Positions 7,099 to 18,245 of a stretch of 64,000 nucleotides of DNA are shown here, one piece after another. How positions within the stretch are numbered: position 1 is the stretch's first letter; each line of letters begins with the position of its first letter. The DNA is from Paraburkholderia nodosa DSM 21604 (GTDB lineage: Bacteria; Pseudomonadota; Gammaproteobacteria; Burkholderiales; Burkholderiaceae): contig NZ_JAFA01000008.1 in the NCBI RefSeq assembly GCF_000519185.1, positions 272,689 to 336,688 on the forward strand, read 5' to 3'. The notes under the pieces were generated by a model, which did not search any database, was not told the origin of the DNA, and worked only from the letters and a program-made list of their open reading frames with translations. The translations under genes were made by a program, and so were the position numbers.

Positions 7099-8043
7099 AT
7101 GAATACGGTCGTCAATCCCGCCGCGGCGGCGGCGCAAGACATGCACGAAGCGCCCGGCCGGCCGCCCGCCGCGCGGCGGCGCTTCGCGCTGCCCTCGGCG
7201 CGTGCATGGATTGCGTGCGCGCAATGGCTCGTCACGCTCGCCACCTGCGCGTTTCTTATCGTTCCCGTGGTGATGTCGATCCTCGCGGGACTGACCGTCA
7301 ACTATTTTCGCGGCGTGGCGAGCGGCCTCACGCTGCGCTGGCTCGACCAGGTCTGGACGCAGTATCACGCGAGCGTCTTTCTCTCGCTCGAAGTGGCGGC
7401 CGCCACGCTCGTCATCACGCTCGTGACCGGCGTGCCCGCGGGCTATGCGCTCGCGCGCAGCCGCACGCGCCTCTCGCGTCTGATCGAGGAATTGCTCGTG
7501 CTACCCGTAGCGCTGCCCGGCCTCGCTTCGGCGCTCGCCCTGCTCGTGGTGTACGGCGGCTTCAGCGCCTTTCGCATGAGCGCGGCGTTCATCGTGGTTG
7601 GCCACGTGGTGTTCACGCTGCCGTTCATGGTGCGGCCCGTGGCGGCCGTGTGCGCGTCGGCGGACCTGCGCACGCTCGAAGAAGGCGCGGCGAGCCTTGG
7701 AGCGAGCTTCTGGCAGCGCTTCACGACCATCGTGCTGCCCAATGCGCGGCCCGGCATCGTGGCGGGTGCGCTCGCGGTGCTCACGCTCTCCATCGGCGAA
7801 TTCAACCTCACGTGGATGCTGCACACGCCCGACACCAAAACGCTCCCAGTCGGCCTCGCGGACACCTACGCGTCGCTGCGCATCGAAGTGGGCAGCGCCT
7901 ACACGATCCTCTTCTTCCTCATGACGATGCCGCTGCTCGTGGCGATGCAATGGCTCGGCGTGGACGTACCCGGCTCCTCAGGAAAGCCATCTGGCAAGCA
8001 GCGCCTCGCAGGCCAGCAAAAGAACAACAAGGATTCCGAATGA
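7099..8043 (+). CDS. ABC transporter permease, second subunit
   Basis: A 314-aa inner-membrane protein. After a hydrophilic N-terminal arm of about 40 residues it has six membrane segments and the EAA loop (LEEGAASLGASFWQRFTTIV). The ATG at 7099 follows GAGGACTCCAGA and is preferred over an upstream in-frame start. The gene begins 28 bp after the first permease and its stop overlaps the start of the ATPase gene (ATGA). It resembles PotC/PhnV-type subunits. Confidence 0.86.
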   Translation: MNTVVNPAAAAAQDMHEAPGRPPAARRRFALPSARAWIACAQWLVTLATCAFLIVPVVMSILAGLTVNYFRGVASGLTLRWLDQVWTQYHASVFLSLEVAAATLVITLVTGVPAGYALARSRTRLSRLIEELLVLPVALPGLASALALLVVYGGFSAFRMSAAFIVVGHVVFTLPFMVRPVAAVCASADLRTLEEGAASLGASFWQRFTTIVLPNARPGIVAGALAVLTLSIGEFNLTWMLHTPDTKTLPVGLADTYASLRIEVGSAYTILFFLMTMPLLVAMQWLGVDVPGSSGKPSGKQRLAGQQKNNKDSE

Positions 8044-9080
8044 AACTCGAACCGATCCCGATTACGCTCACGCGCTGCGCGAAGACGTTTCGCGGCACGC
8101 GCGTGCTCGAACCGCTCGACCTCGCGATCGGCGCGGGCGAGACGCTCGTACTGCTCGGCCCTTCGGGCTGCGGCAAGACCACCACGCTGCGCATGATCGC
8201 GGGTCTGGAAACGCCCGACGCCGGCGGCCGCGTGGCCTTTGGCGACGAGGACGTGACCGCGCAGCCCATCGAGCGGCGCAAGGTCGGCATGGTGTTCCAG
8301 AACTACGCCCTCTTTCCGAACCTCGACGTGCGCGGCAACATCGGCTATGGCCTGAAGATCCAGCGCGTTCCCGCCGCCGACACGCGCGCACGCGTCGACG
8401 AACTGCTCGCGATGATGCGTCTCGAAGCGCACGCGGCCAAGCCCATCAACCAGCTTTCGGGCGGCCAGCGCCAGCGCGTGGCGCTCGCACGCGCGCTCGC
8501 GCCGCGCCCGCGTGTACTGCTGCTGGACGAGCCGCTCACCGCACTCGATGCGCGCCTGCGCGACACCTTGCGCAGCGAGATGAACATGCTGTTGCGCGAG
8601 CTGGGCGTCACGACCGTCTACGTCACGCACGATCAGGCCGAGGCGATGGAACTGGGCGACCGCATCGTAGTGATGAGCGCGGGCCGTATCGAGCAGATCG
8701 GCACGCCGCGCGAGATCTACTTCCAGCCGGCGAGCCGTGCGGTCGCGCAGTTCGTCGGCACGCTCAACCGGATCGCCGGAGAATGGCAAGGCGGGATGCT
8801 GCGTACGAGCGGCGGCGCCGTGCCGGCCAGCGCGTCCCAGACCGCCGGCGCCGCCGAACTGTATTTCCGCCCCGAAGACGCCACGCTCGCCGACCCCATC
8901 GGGGCGCAACTATGCGGGGTGATCGAGCAGGCGACCTTTCTCGGCGAGCGCACGCGCCTCACGATCGGCGGCGCGGCGCCCGATGCCCTGCTCGTCGACG
9001 TGGCGGGCCGCGTCGAGCTGGCGCGCGGCACGCCGGTCGGCATTTCGATCAACCCTGAAGCGCTCATCGCGCTCGCGTAA
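8040..9080 (+). CDS. ABC transporter ATP-binding protein
   Basis: A 346-aa cytoplasmic ATPase energising the importer. Walker A is GPSGCGKT, the signature motif is LSGGQRQRVALARAL, Walker B is VLLLDEPLTALDA, and the switch histidine lies in VTHDQAEAM. A C-terminal TOBE-like regulatory domain follows (about residues 240-346), as in PotA/MalK-type subunits. The ATG overlaps the stop of the second permease by four bases, so the two are translationally coupled. An in-frame open reading frame extends far upstream but is only the shadow of the permease. Confidence 0.92.
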   Translation: MKLEPIPITLTRCAKTFRGTRVLEPLDLAIGAGETLVLLGPSGCGKTTTLRMIAGLETPDAGGRVAFGDEDVTAQPIERRKVGMVFQNYALFPNLDVRGNIGYGLKIQRVPAADTRARVDELLAMMRLEAHAAKPINQLSGGQRQRVALARALAPRPRVLLLDEPLTALDARLRDTLRSEMNMLLRELGVTTVYVTHDQAEAMELGDRIVVMSAGRIEQIGTPREIYFQPASRAVAQFVGTLNRIAGEWQGGMLRTSGGAVPASASQTAGAAELYFRPEDATLADPIGAQLCGVIEQATFLGERTRLTIGGAAPDALLVDVAGRVELARGTPVGISINPEALIALA

Positions 9081-9102
9081 TTCTTACAAAATGAGGACTA
9101 CC

Positions 9103-9930
9103 ATGCTGCTCGCCCAGATCAGCGACCTGCACATCAAGCCACCGGGCGCGCTCGCCTATCGCCGCGTCGATACGGCCGCGAGCCTCGCACGCACCATCGC
9201 GCGGTTGAACGCGCTCACGCCGCGCCCCGACGCGGTGCTCATGACCGGCGACCTCGTCGACCAGGGCTCGGTCGAGGAATACCAGCACCTCAAATCGCTG
9301 CTCGACACGCTCGAGATTCCGTACTGGCTCCTGATCGGCAACCACGACGCGCGCGAGCCGCTGCGCGAAGTGTTTGCCGAACGGCCCGAACTGCGCGAAG
9401 GCGGCGAGTTCATCCAGTACGCCGTGGACCTCGGCGCGCTGCGCGTGATCGCACTCGACTCCATGCAGCCGGGGCAAAGCGCGGGCACACTCTGCGCGGC
9501 GCGCCTTGCGTGGCTCGCGCAGCAACTCGACGCGGCGCGCGGCAAGCCCGTGATCGTCGCGCTCCATCACCCGCCGTTCGACTGCGGCATCGGCCATATG
9601 GATGCGATCCGGCTCGACGACGCCGCCGCGCAGGCGCTCGAAGCGCTCGTGGCGCAGCATCCCAACGTCGAGCGCGTGCTGTGCGGTCACGTGCACCGGC
9701 CCATGTTCGTGCGCTTCGGCGGCACGATCGCTGCGGCCGTGCCCGCGCCGGCCCACCAGGTCACGCTCGACCTCGCGCCCGACGCGCCCTCCACCTTCAC
9801 GCTGGAGCCGCCCGCCTTCGCGCTGCATCGCTACGATCCGCAGGGCGGGATCGTCACGCATCACGGCTACGTGGACACGTTCGACGGCCCCTATCCGTTC
9901 TACGAGCCCTCGGGCGAGCTGATTGCCTGA
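9103..9930 (+). CDS. metallophosphoesterase, GpdQ/CpdA-type phosphodiesterase
   Basis: A 275-aa calcineurin-like phosphoesterase with the full set of metal-binding blocks: DLHI near the start, GDLVDQG, GNHD, HHPPFDCG and GHVH. Such class III enzymes hydrolyse cyclic nucleotides or glycerophosphodiesters. The ATG at 9103 follows GAGGA six bases upstream; an ATG four codons earlier is possible. It is the last gene of the ABC run (23 bp after the ATPase), so it most likely acts on the imported compound. Having no signal peptide, it should act in the cytoplasm. A hairpin at 9939-9964 follows. Confidence 0.87.
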   Translation: MLLAQISDLHIKPPGALAYRRVDTAASLARTIARLNALTPRPDAVLMTGDLVDQGSVEEYQHLKSLLDTLEIPYWLLIGNHDAREPLREVFAERPELREGGEFIQYAVDLGALRVIALDSMQPGQSAGTLCAARLAWLAQQLDAARGKPVIVALHHPPFDCGIGHMDAIRLDDAAAQALEALVAQHPNVERVLCGHVHRPMFVRFGGTIAAAVPAPAHQVTLDLAPDAPSTFTLEPPAFALHRYDPQGGIVTHHGYVDTFDGPYPFYEPSGELIA

Positions 9931-9938
9931 ATGCGCGA

Positions 9939-9964
9939 CTGGCGGCGCGCTCCCGCGCCGCCAG
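9939..9964 (+). terminator. hairpin after the ABC/phosphodiesterase operon
   Basis: CTGGCGGCGCG (9939-9949) and CGCGCCGCCAG (9954-9964) form a perfect 11-bp stem with a 4-nt loop directly after the phosphodiesterase stop. There is no T-run, so termination is likely but not certain. Confidence 0.5.
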
Positions 9965-10043
9965 CGCGATTGTGCGGGCTCCGGTATGATCGGCACGCTC
10001 GAAGCCTGCCTTCCGTATCACCGGGCGCCGCCCGCATTCGCAC

Positions 10044-11258
10044 ATGTCCACACCTGATTCCGCAAACGCTGGCGCAAGCCAGTCGCTGCGCGGCCTGCTG
10101 CTCCTGCTCGCGACCATCGCGGGCGTCACGGTCGCGAACATCTATTTCAACCAGCCGCTGCTCGACGATTTCCGCCAGAGCTTCCCGGCCGGCGCCGCGT
10201 GGATCGGCGCCGTGCCGGCCGGCACCCAGCTCGGCTACGCAGCCGGCATGCTGCTGCTCGCGCCGCTCGGCGACCGCTACGACCGCCGCCGCATCATCCT
10301 GCTGCAAACCGCCGGCCTGTGCGTCGCGCTGCTCGTCGCGGCCACCGCGCCATCGCTTGGCGTGCTGGTCGGCGCGAGCCTCGCGATCGGTATCCTCGCC
10401 ACCATCGCGCAGCAGGCCGTGCCGTTTTCCGCGGAACTCGCGCCGCCCGAGGCGCGCGGCCACGCGGTGGGCACGGTCATGAGCGGCCTCTTGCTCGGCA
10501 TCCTGCTCGCGCGTACGGCGGCCGGTTTCGTCGGCCAGTACTTCGGCTGGCGCGCGGTGTTCGCGGCGTCGATCGTCGCGCTGCTCGTGCTCGCGCTCGT
10601 GATCGTGAAGAAGCTGCCGAAGAGCCAGCCGACCTCGAAGCTCGGCTACGGCAAGCTGCTCGGCTCGATGTGGCATCTCGTGCTGGAGCTGCCCGGATTG
10701 CGTGAAGCGTCGGCGACAGGCGCTTGCCTCTTCGCCGCGTTCAGCCTCTTCTGGCCTGTGCTGACGCTGCTGCTCGCGGGCGAGCCATTCCATCTCGGGC
10801 CGCAGGCGGCCGGCCTGTTCGGCATCGTCGGCGCGGCGGGTGCGCTGGCCGCGCCGATGGCGGGCCGCTCCGCCGACAAGCGCGGGCCGCGCGCGGTCAT
10901 CACGATGTCGATCGTGCTGATGGCGCTCGCCTTCGTGATCTTCGCGTTCTCCGGCACGAGCCTGATCGGCCTCGTGATCGGCGTGATCGTGCTCGACGTG
11001 GGCGTGCAGGCCGCGCAGATCTCGAATCAGTCGCGCATCTACGCACTGCGCCCCGAGGCGCGCAGCCGCGTGAATACAGTGTTCATGGTCTGCTACTTCA
11101 TTGGCGGCGCGACCGGTTCCGCCGTGGGCGTGACCGCGTGGCACGCATTCGGCTGGATCGGCGTGTGTGGAGCGGGCATCGCATTCACGGCGCTCGCCGG
11201 CTGGATTCACCATGCAACGCGCCCGCGCATGGGCGCGGGCGCGCAGACTTCTTCCTGA
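10044..11258 (+). CDS. MFS transporter, probable efflux permease
   Basis: A 404-aa inner-membrane protein with about 12 hydrophobic segments. The N-half carries the MFS motif-A region (APLGDRYDRRRIIL) and the segment ATIAGVTVANIYFNQPLLDDF typical of YgaY/YnfM-like exporters. The second half has a weaker motif-A copy (MAGRSADKRGPRAVI). Substrate is unknown; relatives are drug or arabinose/metabolite exporters. It appears monocistronic and converges on the ferritin-like gene. Confidence 0.86.
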   Translation: MSTPDSANAGASQSLRGLLLLLATIAGVTVANIYFNQPLLDDFRQSFPAGAAWIGAVPAGTQLGYAAGMLLLAPLGDRYDRRRIILLQTAGLCVALLVAATAPSLGVLVGASLAIGILATIAQQAVPFSAELAPPEARGHAVGTVMSGLLLGILLARTAAGFVGQYFGWRAVFAASIVALLVLALVIVKKLPKSQPTSKLGYGKLLGSMWHLVLELPGLREASATGACLFAAFSLFWPVLTLLLAGEPFHLGPQAAGLFGIVGAAGALAAPMAGRSADKRGPRAVITMSIVLMALAFVIFAFSGTSLIGLVIGVIVLDVGVQAAQISNQSRIYALRPEARSRVNTVFMVCYFIGGATGSAVGVTAWHAFGWIGVCGAGIAFTALAGWIHHATRPRMGAGAQTSS

Positions 11259-11274
11259 GGGCTAGCGGCAAACG

Positions 11275-11817
11275 CTATTTGCGCGTGTACAGCAAGTCGG
11301 TCATGTCGTCGGCATGCTCTTCCTCCGTCGCGAGGATCTGCTCGAAGATGCGCCGCGTGGTGGTGTCGTCGTGACCGAGATAATTGATGATCGCGCGATA
11401 GCTCTCGATAGCGATGCGCTCCGCGATCAGATTCTCGCGGATCATGTCCTTCAGGTCGGCCCCTTCCTTGTATTCCGAGTGCGAGCGCTCGACCAGCGTC
11501 GCCGGCGAGAAGTCGGGCTCGCCGCCTAGCTGCACGATGCGGGCCGCGAGCATGTCGGCGTGCTGCTGCTCCTCGGTTGCGTGCTGGAGAAACTCGGCCG
11601 CCACCGACTCGGACTCGATGCCCTTCGCCATGAAATGGTGCCGCTTGTAACGCAGCACGCACACGAGTTCCGTGGCGAGCGAATCGTTGAGCAGCTTGAG
11701 CACGGTCTGGCGATTCGCGGGGTAGTCCGGCGTGACCGGCCCCTGGTCGAGATTGCGGCGCGCCTCATCGCGCACGCGTTTGAGATCGAACTCAAACGAA
11801 GCGTGTGTCTTCGACAT
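11275..11817 (-). CDS. ferritin-like / bacterioferritin-family protein
   Basis: A 180-aa four-helix-bundle protein. Carboxylate and histidine di-iron ligands are visible in LATELVCVLRYKRHH, ATEEQQHADMLAARI, RIAIESYRAII and ATEEEHADDMTDLL. This is the pattern of bacterioferritin-like iron-storage or oxidative-protection proteins, though no heme-binding methionine could be assigned. The start MSKTHASFE at 11817 follows GAAGGAGAGTCAG and is preferred over an in-frame ATG 20 codons upstream. It is followed by small envelope-stress genes (DUF1328, entericidin), suggesting a stress-related cluster. Confidence 0.82.
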   Translation of the reverse strand: MSKTHASFEFDLKRVRDEARRNLDQGPVTPDYPANRQTVLKLLNDSLATELVCVLRYKRHHFMAKGIESESVAAEFLQHATEEQQHADMLAARIVQLGGEPDFSPATLVERSHSEYKEGADLKDMIRENLIAERIAIESYRAIINYLGHDDTTTRRIFEQILATEEEHADDMTDLLYTRK

Positions 11818-11873
11818 CTGACTCTCCTTCGAACATGGCATGCATGAATGGGTTTGGCTTTGCATGGCGCGCG

Positions 11874-12035
11874 TCATCTGTGCATCACGCCTAGCAGCAA
11901 CGTGACCACGAAGACCACGAGGAAGATGTAGAACAGGATCTTGGCGATTTCGGCCGCGCCCGCAGCGATTCCCGTGAAGCCGAATACGGCGGCAATGATC
12001 GCGATGATGAAAAACACGATGGCATAGTGAAGCAT
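11874..12035 (-). CDS. DUF1328 (YtjA-family) small membrane protein, 53 aa
   Basis: A 53-aa protein beginning [20 protein letters not shown], followed by [20 protein letters not shown] and a C-terminal hydrophobic stretch ending GVMHR. This is the two-helix pattern of the DUF1328/YtjA family, small inner-membrane proteins often induced by stress. A clear GGAGGA lies upstream of the ATG. The gene ends 56 bp upstream of the ferritin-like gene start on the same strand, so the two may be cotranscribed. Function is unknown in the family. Confidence 0.85.
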   Translation of the reverse strand: MLHYAIVFFIIAIIAAVFGFTGIAAGAAEIAKILFYIFLVVFVVTLLLGVMHR

Positions 12036-12205
12036 GGCGTAGTCCTCCTTGTTGGCGGATGTGCTGCGCTATGTCGCGCCTGCGTCAGCGCTAGCGCAAG
12101 CAGCGGACCCGACGCATGCCCATACGCGGGCGCATGGCGGCACAAATGACCGGGCACGGGACATGCTGGAGAGTGATCTCCCTTGATACCGTGGAGGACT
12201 TCCTC

Positions 12206-12343
12206 ATGAAACGCCTGATTGCCCTCTTTCTCGTTACCGCTTCGCTGGCAGCGCTCTCGGGCTGCAACACGATGGCGGGTGCCGGCGAGGACGTTTCCGC
12301 AGGCGGCCACGCCCTCACGAACTCGGCGGAAAAGGCGAAGTAG
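12206..12343 (+). CDS. ecnB: entericidin A/B-family lipoprotein
   Basis: A 45-aa lipoprotein: signal peptide MKRLIALFLVTASLAALSGC with lipobox LSGC, then NTMAGAGEDVSAGGHALTNS and a lysine-rich end. This matches entericidins, whose family includes the E. coli toxin/antidote pair EcnAB controlled by stationary phase. Only one copy is present, so it is not a visible toxin-antidote pair. GTGGAGGA precedes the ATG. It diverges from the DUF1328 and ferritin-like genes. Confidence 0.9.
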   Translation: MKRLIALFLVTASLAALSGCNTMAGAGEDVSAGGHALTNSAEKAK

Positions 12344-12439
12344 TGTCTGGCAGACGGTAGAGGCACCGGGATGACGGCTAACGCGCGCACGTAGCCCGTA
12401 CGTGGCTGCCGGCATCGATCACCGGTGAACGATGAAGTC

Positions 12440-12474
12440 GCGGCCGCTGTGCGCCTCACTTGCACAGCGGCCGC
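12440..12474. terminator. hairpin between convergent genes
   Basis: A perfect 13-bp stem (12440-12452 with 12462-12474, GCGGCCGCTGTGC and its complement) has a 9-nt loop. It lies between the entericidin gene (plus) and the EamA gene (minus). It could serve both directions but lacks a T-run. Confidence 0.5.
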
Positions 12475-12525
12475 GCGCGCAACGCGGTGCGATGACGCGA
12501 GATGCGTCGCGAAGTCAGAATGAAC

Positions 12526-13503
12526 TCAGGAAGTGCGGCGGCGGTCGTCGAACAGGAACGACAGACCCACGCTGCCGAGAATCAGCACGGTCGCGACAAC
12601 GGTTGCGTTCGTGACCGGCTCGCCGAGCAGCAGCGCGCCGAGCGCGACGGCAACCACGGGATTCACGTACATGCAGCTGCTCGCGACGAGCGGGCTGGTA
12701 TGGCGGATCAGATAGCCATACGCGACATAGGCGGCCATCGTGCCGATGAACAGCAGGTAGAGGAACGCCAGGAGCGGCAGGAAATGCAGCTCGCCCATGC
12801 GTTCGCCGCTGATCCATGCGACCGCCGTCGAAATGGCGCCGCCAAGGCCGATCTGCAACGCCGTCGCGACGAAGAGATCGGTCGGCAACGTGAGCTTGCC
12901 CGCCAGATGCGCGCCGATTGCCCAGAAGAGCGCGCCGCACAGAATCGCGAGGCTGCCGCCCGCTGAGCCGGACGCGGCGCCGCCATGGCTCAGGATGGCG
13001 ATGCCGACGAGGCCGAGCGCGACCGCGGCCCATTCGGCCTTCGCCACGCGCCGCCCGGTGACCGCCGAAATCACGGTCGCGAACAACGGCACCGTGGCGA
13101 CCATCACGGCCGCCTTGCCGGTGCCCACGGTACGCATACCGTAGGCGAGCATGCCGCTCGACAGGCCCACGAGCAGCGTGCCCACCACGCCCGCGTTGCG
13201 CACTTCGAGCAGCGTAGGCATGACGGGCCGCCGGCGCATGGCGAAGACGAACAGGCCGATCCCGGCGAGCAGATTGCGCAAGCCGGAGAGCAGGAGCGGC
13301 GGGAACGAATCGAGCGCGACCTTCACGCCGAGATACGTCGAGCCCCAGACGAAGTAGACGACGGCGAGCGAGAGCGCGACGCGTCCGGTGCGCGATTGCG
13401 GCAGCCGCGCGGCACGCGCGAAACGCCATAGCGCGGCTGCGGCCTGCTGGGCACCAGCGAATAAAGATTGAGTGTTCACGCGGGAAGGCAAACGGGGAGG
13501 CAT
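12526..13503 (-). CDS. EamA/DMT-family transporter (YedA-like)
   Basis: A 325-aa inner-membrane protein with two EamA repeats of five helices each. The first begins ALSLAVVYFVWGSTYLGVKV and the second follows ILCGALFWAIGAHLAGKL. This arrangement matches the drug/metabolite exporter YedA. The start at 13503 (MPPRLPSRV) has GGTGA at a usable distance; ATG 13509 two codons earlier is too close to it. Further upstream in-frame codons are ignored. Substrate is unknown. It faces the Rnk-like gene across a long intergenic region. Confidence 0.84.
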   Translation of the reverse strand: MPPRLPSRVNTQSLFAGAQQAAAALWRFARAARLPQSRTGRVALSLAVVYFVWGSTYLGVKVALDSFPPLLLSGLRNLLAGIGLFVFAMRRRPVMPTLLEVRNAGVVGTLLVGLSSGMLAYGMRTVGTGKAAVMVATVPLFATVISAVTGRRVAKAEWAAVALGLVGIAILSHGGAASGSAGGSLAILCGALFWAIGAHLAGKLTLPTDLFVATALQIGLGGAISTAVAWISGERMGELHFLPLLAFLYLLFIGTMAAYVAYGYLIRHTSPLVASSCMYVNPVVAVALGALLLGEPVTNATVVATVLILGSVGLSFLFDDRRRTS

Positions 13504-14193
13504 CGTCATTTCACCGCGGCATATGAAAGGCAGGACCGCGGGCGCCCCGGCGGCAAGGCGGCGGGACGGGTAAAGCTCGACGGCATGGTGCAGATGCGCA
13601 AGAACGCGAAAAAAGACGGAGTACGAAGGACACCCGGGACGGGCGAAGCGCATTATGCAACAACGCCGGGCGTTGCGGAGGCTTTCAGGATGCTTTATGC
13701 GCGGCGATTCGTTGCGTGCGCGTCACAGTGGGAACGCCGCGAGCCAGGACGGCCGATCGCGTACCATATCGACGTTCGCCGGCCGCGTCACGCCACGCTT
13801 GTTGGATCGTGCTAGCATGACACAACCTTTCGTTTAACTTTCATCAGTCGGGTTTCGTACACGCCACTCGCCATGCTTTCGCTCGTTTCGCGCCCCGTAT
13901 CCGCCTTGCCGCCGCGCCATTTGCGCGGCGCGCCGGCGCGCGCACGCGCAGAGCGCGAGCGAACGACGCCGTGGTCTCTCGACACCCGAGCGCGCGCGCT
14001 GCCTTTCCTGTCCGCCCCGCTCTACGCCGCCCGGCGTCCGCACTGAACCCGCCTCCCCCACCCATCGGAGCCGTTCGGTCGGGCTCCGGGCCGATCCGTT
14101 ACGCCCCGCTGCGGCCCGCGCCCGATTGCGCGCTTTGGCCCGCCAGCCCTCGCCGTTACCTCGAATCTTTTCTGGATCGCAAGGAGAACCGCC
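13504..14193. other. 690-bp divergent intergenic region
   Basis: I see no gene, RNA or repeat that I can support. It must hold the promoters of the minus-strand EamA gene and the plus-strand Rnk-like gene. The right part (about 13850-14180) is GC-rich with open frames on both strands but no start signals. Confidence 0.45.
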
Positions 14194-16862
<2,669 letters not shown>

Positions 16863-17074
16863 GCGCCGACTTCGGGCTGACTCAGGGCTAACTTCGCCCC
16901 GGCGGGCGCACGCCGTCCGCCGAAACATTTTCTAACGACTCCCACAACTCTCTGACAAGCGCACACACCCGGATACGGGTCGCGTGGCTAGGATGAGGGT
17001 ATCGAGGGTGCGGCGTGTGCGCCAGCGCACGTCGCATCGCTCACTCGAACGCATCATGCGTGGGGAGTCGAAAA

Positions 17075-17296
17075 ATGAAAACGCTCAAACGTGCACGCAC
17101 GCTCCTCACGGTGACGACACTCGTCGCCGTGCTGGGCAGTCTTGGCGCTTGCGACAACATGTCGAGACGTGACCGCGATACGGTGATTGGCGCGGGCGTA
17201 GGCGGCGTGGCCGGCGCGGCGATCGGCGGCAATGCGCTCTCCACCGTGGGCGGCGCAGCGGTGGGTGGCGTGATCGGCAATCAGGTTGGCAAGTAA
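17075..17296 (+). CDS. glycine-zipper lipoprotein (OsmB-like), 73 aa
   Basis: A small lipoprotein: a signal peptide ending LGSLGAC, then DNMSRRDRDTVIGAGVGGVA and a run of small residues with glycines every four positions (AGAAIGGNALSTVGGAAVGG). Glycine-zipper segments pack in membranes; OsmB and similar outer-membrane stress lipoproteins share this layout. The start at 17075 begins the signal peptide and follows GGGAGTCG. Exact role is unknown. Confidence 0.82.
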   Translation: MKTLKRARTLLTVTTLVAVLGSLGACDNMSRRDRDTVIGAGVGGVAGAAIGGNALSTVGGAAVGGVIGNQVGK

Positions 17297-17624
17297 GTGG
17301 CGAACAGGCGGTAGCGCCAGTACGAATCGACGATGCGGCTGCACGACTAGTTGCACGATCGAAGCGACGGCACAGAACAGAAACGATACGACAGGCAACA
17401 CGCCATTCAAGGCGTGCATCAGGGAAGGATGCGCGGCGCAGACCCTCACGGGCTGCGCCGCGTTTGCTTGGGTCGATGGCATTGCAGCCGCAGGACTACG
17501 CGAAATATTCGGTAAGCGAAGCACAACGCAAAGCGGGTTCGTACGGCGTAAGCTCGAACGATCAGACGGCCCGGGCCGGAAGGCGATAATCCCGCGCGGC
17601 CGTTCGCCATTCGCGGAGCCCGCC
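17297..17624. other. intergenic region with one hairpin
   Basis: No supported gene. A hairpin pairs CGCGGCGCAG (17432-17441) with CTGCGCCGCG (17453-17462) and is followed by TTTGCTTG. It may be the terminator for the glycine-zipper gene or an unrelated transcript end. Confidence 0.4.
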
Positions 17625-18014
17625 ATGAAACGTCCGTCTGTGTTCGTGATCGCCGCCGCGAGCGCGCTCCCCGCGCTTTCCGGCTGCTACTACTACGCCC
17701 CCTACGGCTACGCGCCCTACTACTACGGCACCGTGCCCGTGGCGGCCACCCAGCAGGAAGCCGCGGTCGTGCAAACGGCGCCGAACCCCGCGCCGGCCGC
17801 CATGCCTGACGCACAGTATCCGGGGCCGCTCTATCCCTCGCCGCCCGTTGCGATCGCCGTGCCTGCGTGGCCAGCCTATCCGGCCTATGCAGCCTATCCT
17901 GCGACCTATCCCGCGTACTACCCTTATCCCGCGTACGGCTGGGGCTGGGGTGCGCCCGCCGTCTCGTTCGGCTTCGGCTACTGGGGCGGCGGCGGCGGAC
18001 ACTGGCATCACTGA
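17625..18014 (+). CDS. tyrosine/proline-rich predicted lipoprotein, 129 aa
   Basis: Signal peptide MKRPSVFVIAAASALPALSGC with lipobox LSGC, immediately followed by YYYAPYGYAPYYYG. The middle is Ala/Pro-rich. It is followed by low-complexity Y-P-A-Y repeats (about residues 85-105) and a Gly/Trp-rich C-terminus (GYWGGGGGHWHH). Similar low-complexity envelope lipoproteins are common in Burkholderiaceae; function is unknown. Only a weak GGAGCCCGCC ribosome-binding region is visible. The open frame extends upstream without a signal peptide, so this ATG is preferred. Confidence 0.7.
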   Translation: MKRPSVFVIAAASALPALSGCYYYAPYGYAPYYYGTVPVAATQQEAAVVQTAPNPAPAAMPDAQYPGPLYPSPPVAIAVPAWPAYPAYAAYPATYPAYYPYPAYGWGWGAPAVSFGFGYWGGGGGHWHH

Positions 18015-18245
18015 CGCTCACGCACCCAGCCACACGGCAAAATGCACCGCAAAACGGTGCCGGACCGTACTTTCCCTCCTTGACGCTCCCGTTTCGTTAT
18101 CTATCCTCCAAGTGGGCTAGCGGGGATTGAAGCACCGCCTTAACTCGGCCGCCTGGCCCGGCACTGAACTCCACAGCCGACGACGCGCCCCGGCGCACGC
18201 TGCCGCACTGCGGCGCCGATAACGAACCAGCATAAAGGAGACGTG

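Noticed and set aside
7206..8039. N-terminal extension of the ABC ATPase by 278 codons
   Set aside because: The extension is the second permease read in another frame; the ATPase begins at the ATGA overlap at 8040 with its normal N-terminus.
12206..12343. Entericidin toxin-antidote pair
   Set aside because: Only one entericidin-like lipoprotein is present; no second small lipoprotein gene lies beside it.
13819..14193. Short open frames upstream of the Rnk-like gene
   Set aside because: Both strands are open because of GC bias; no start signals or family features were found.
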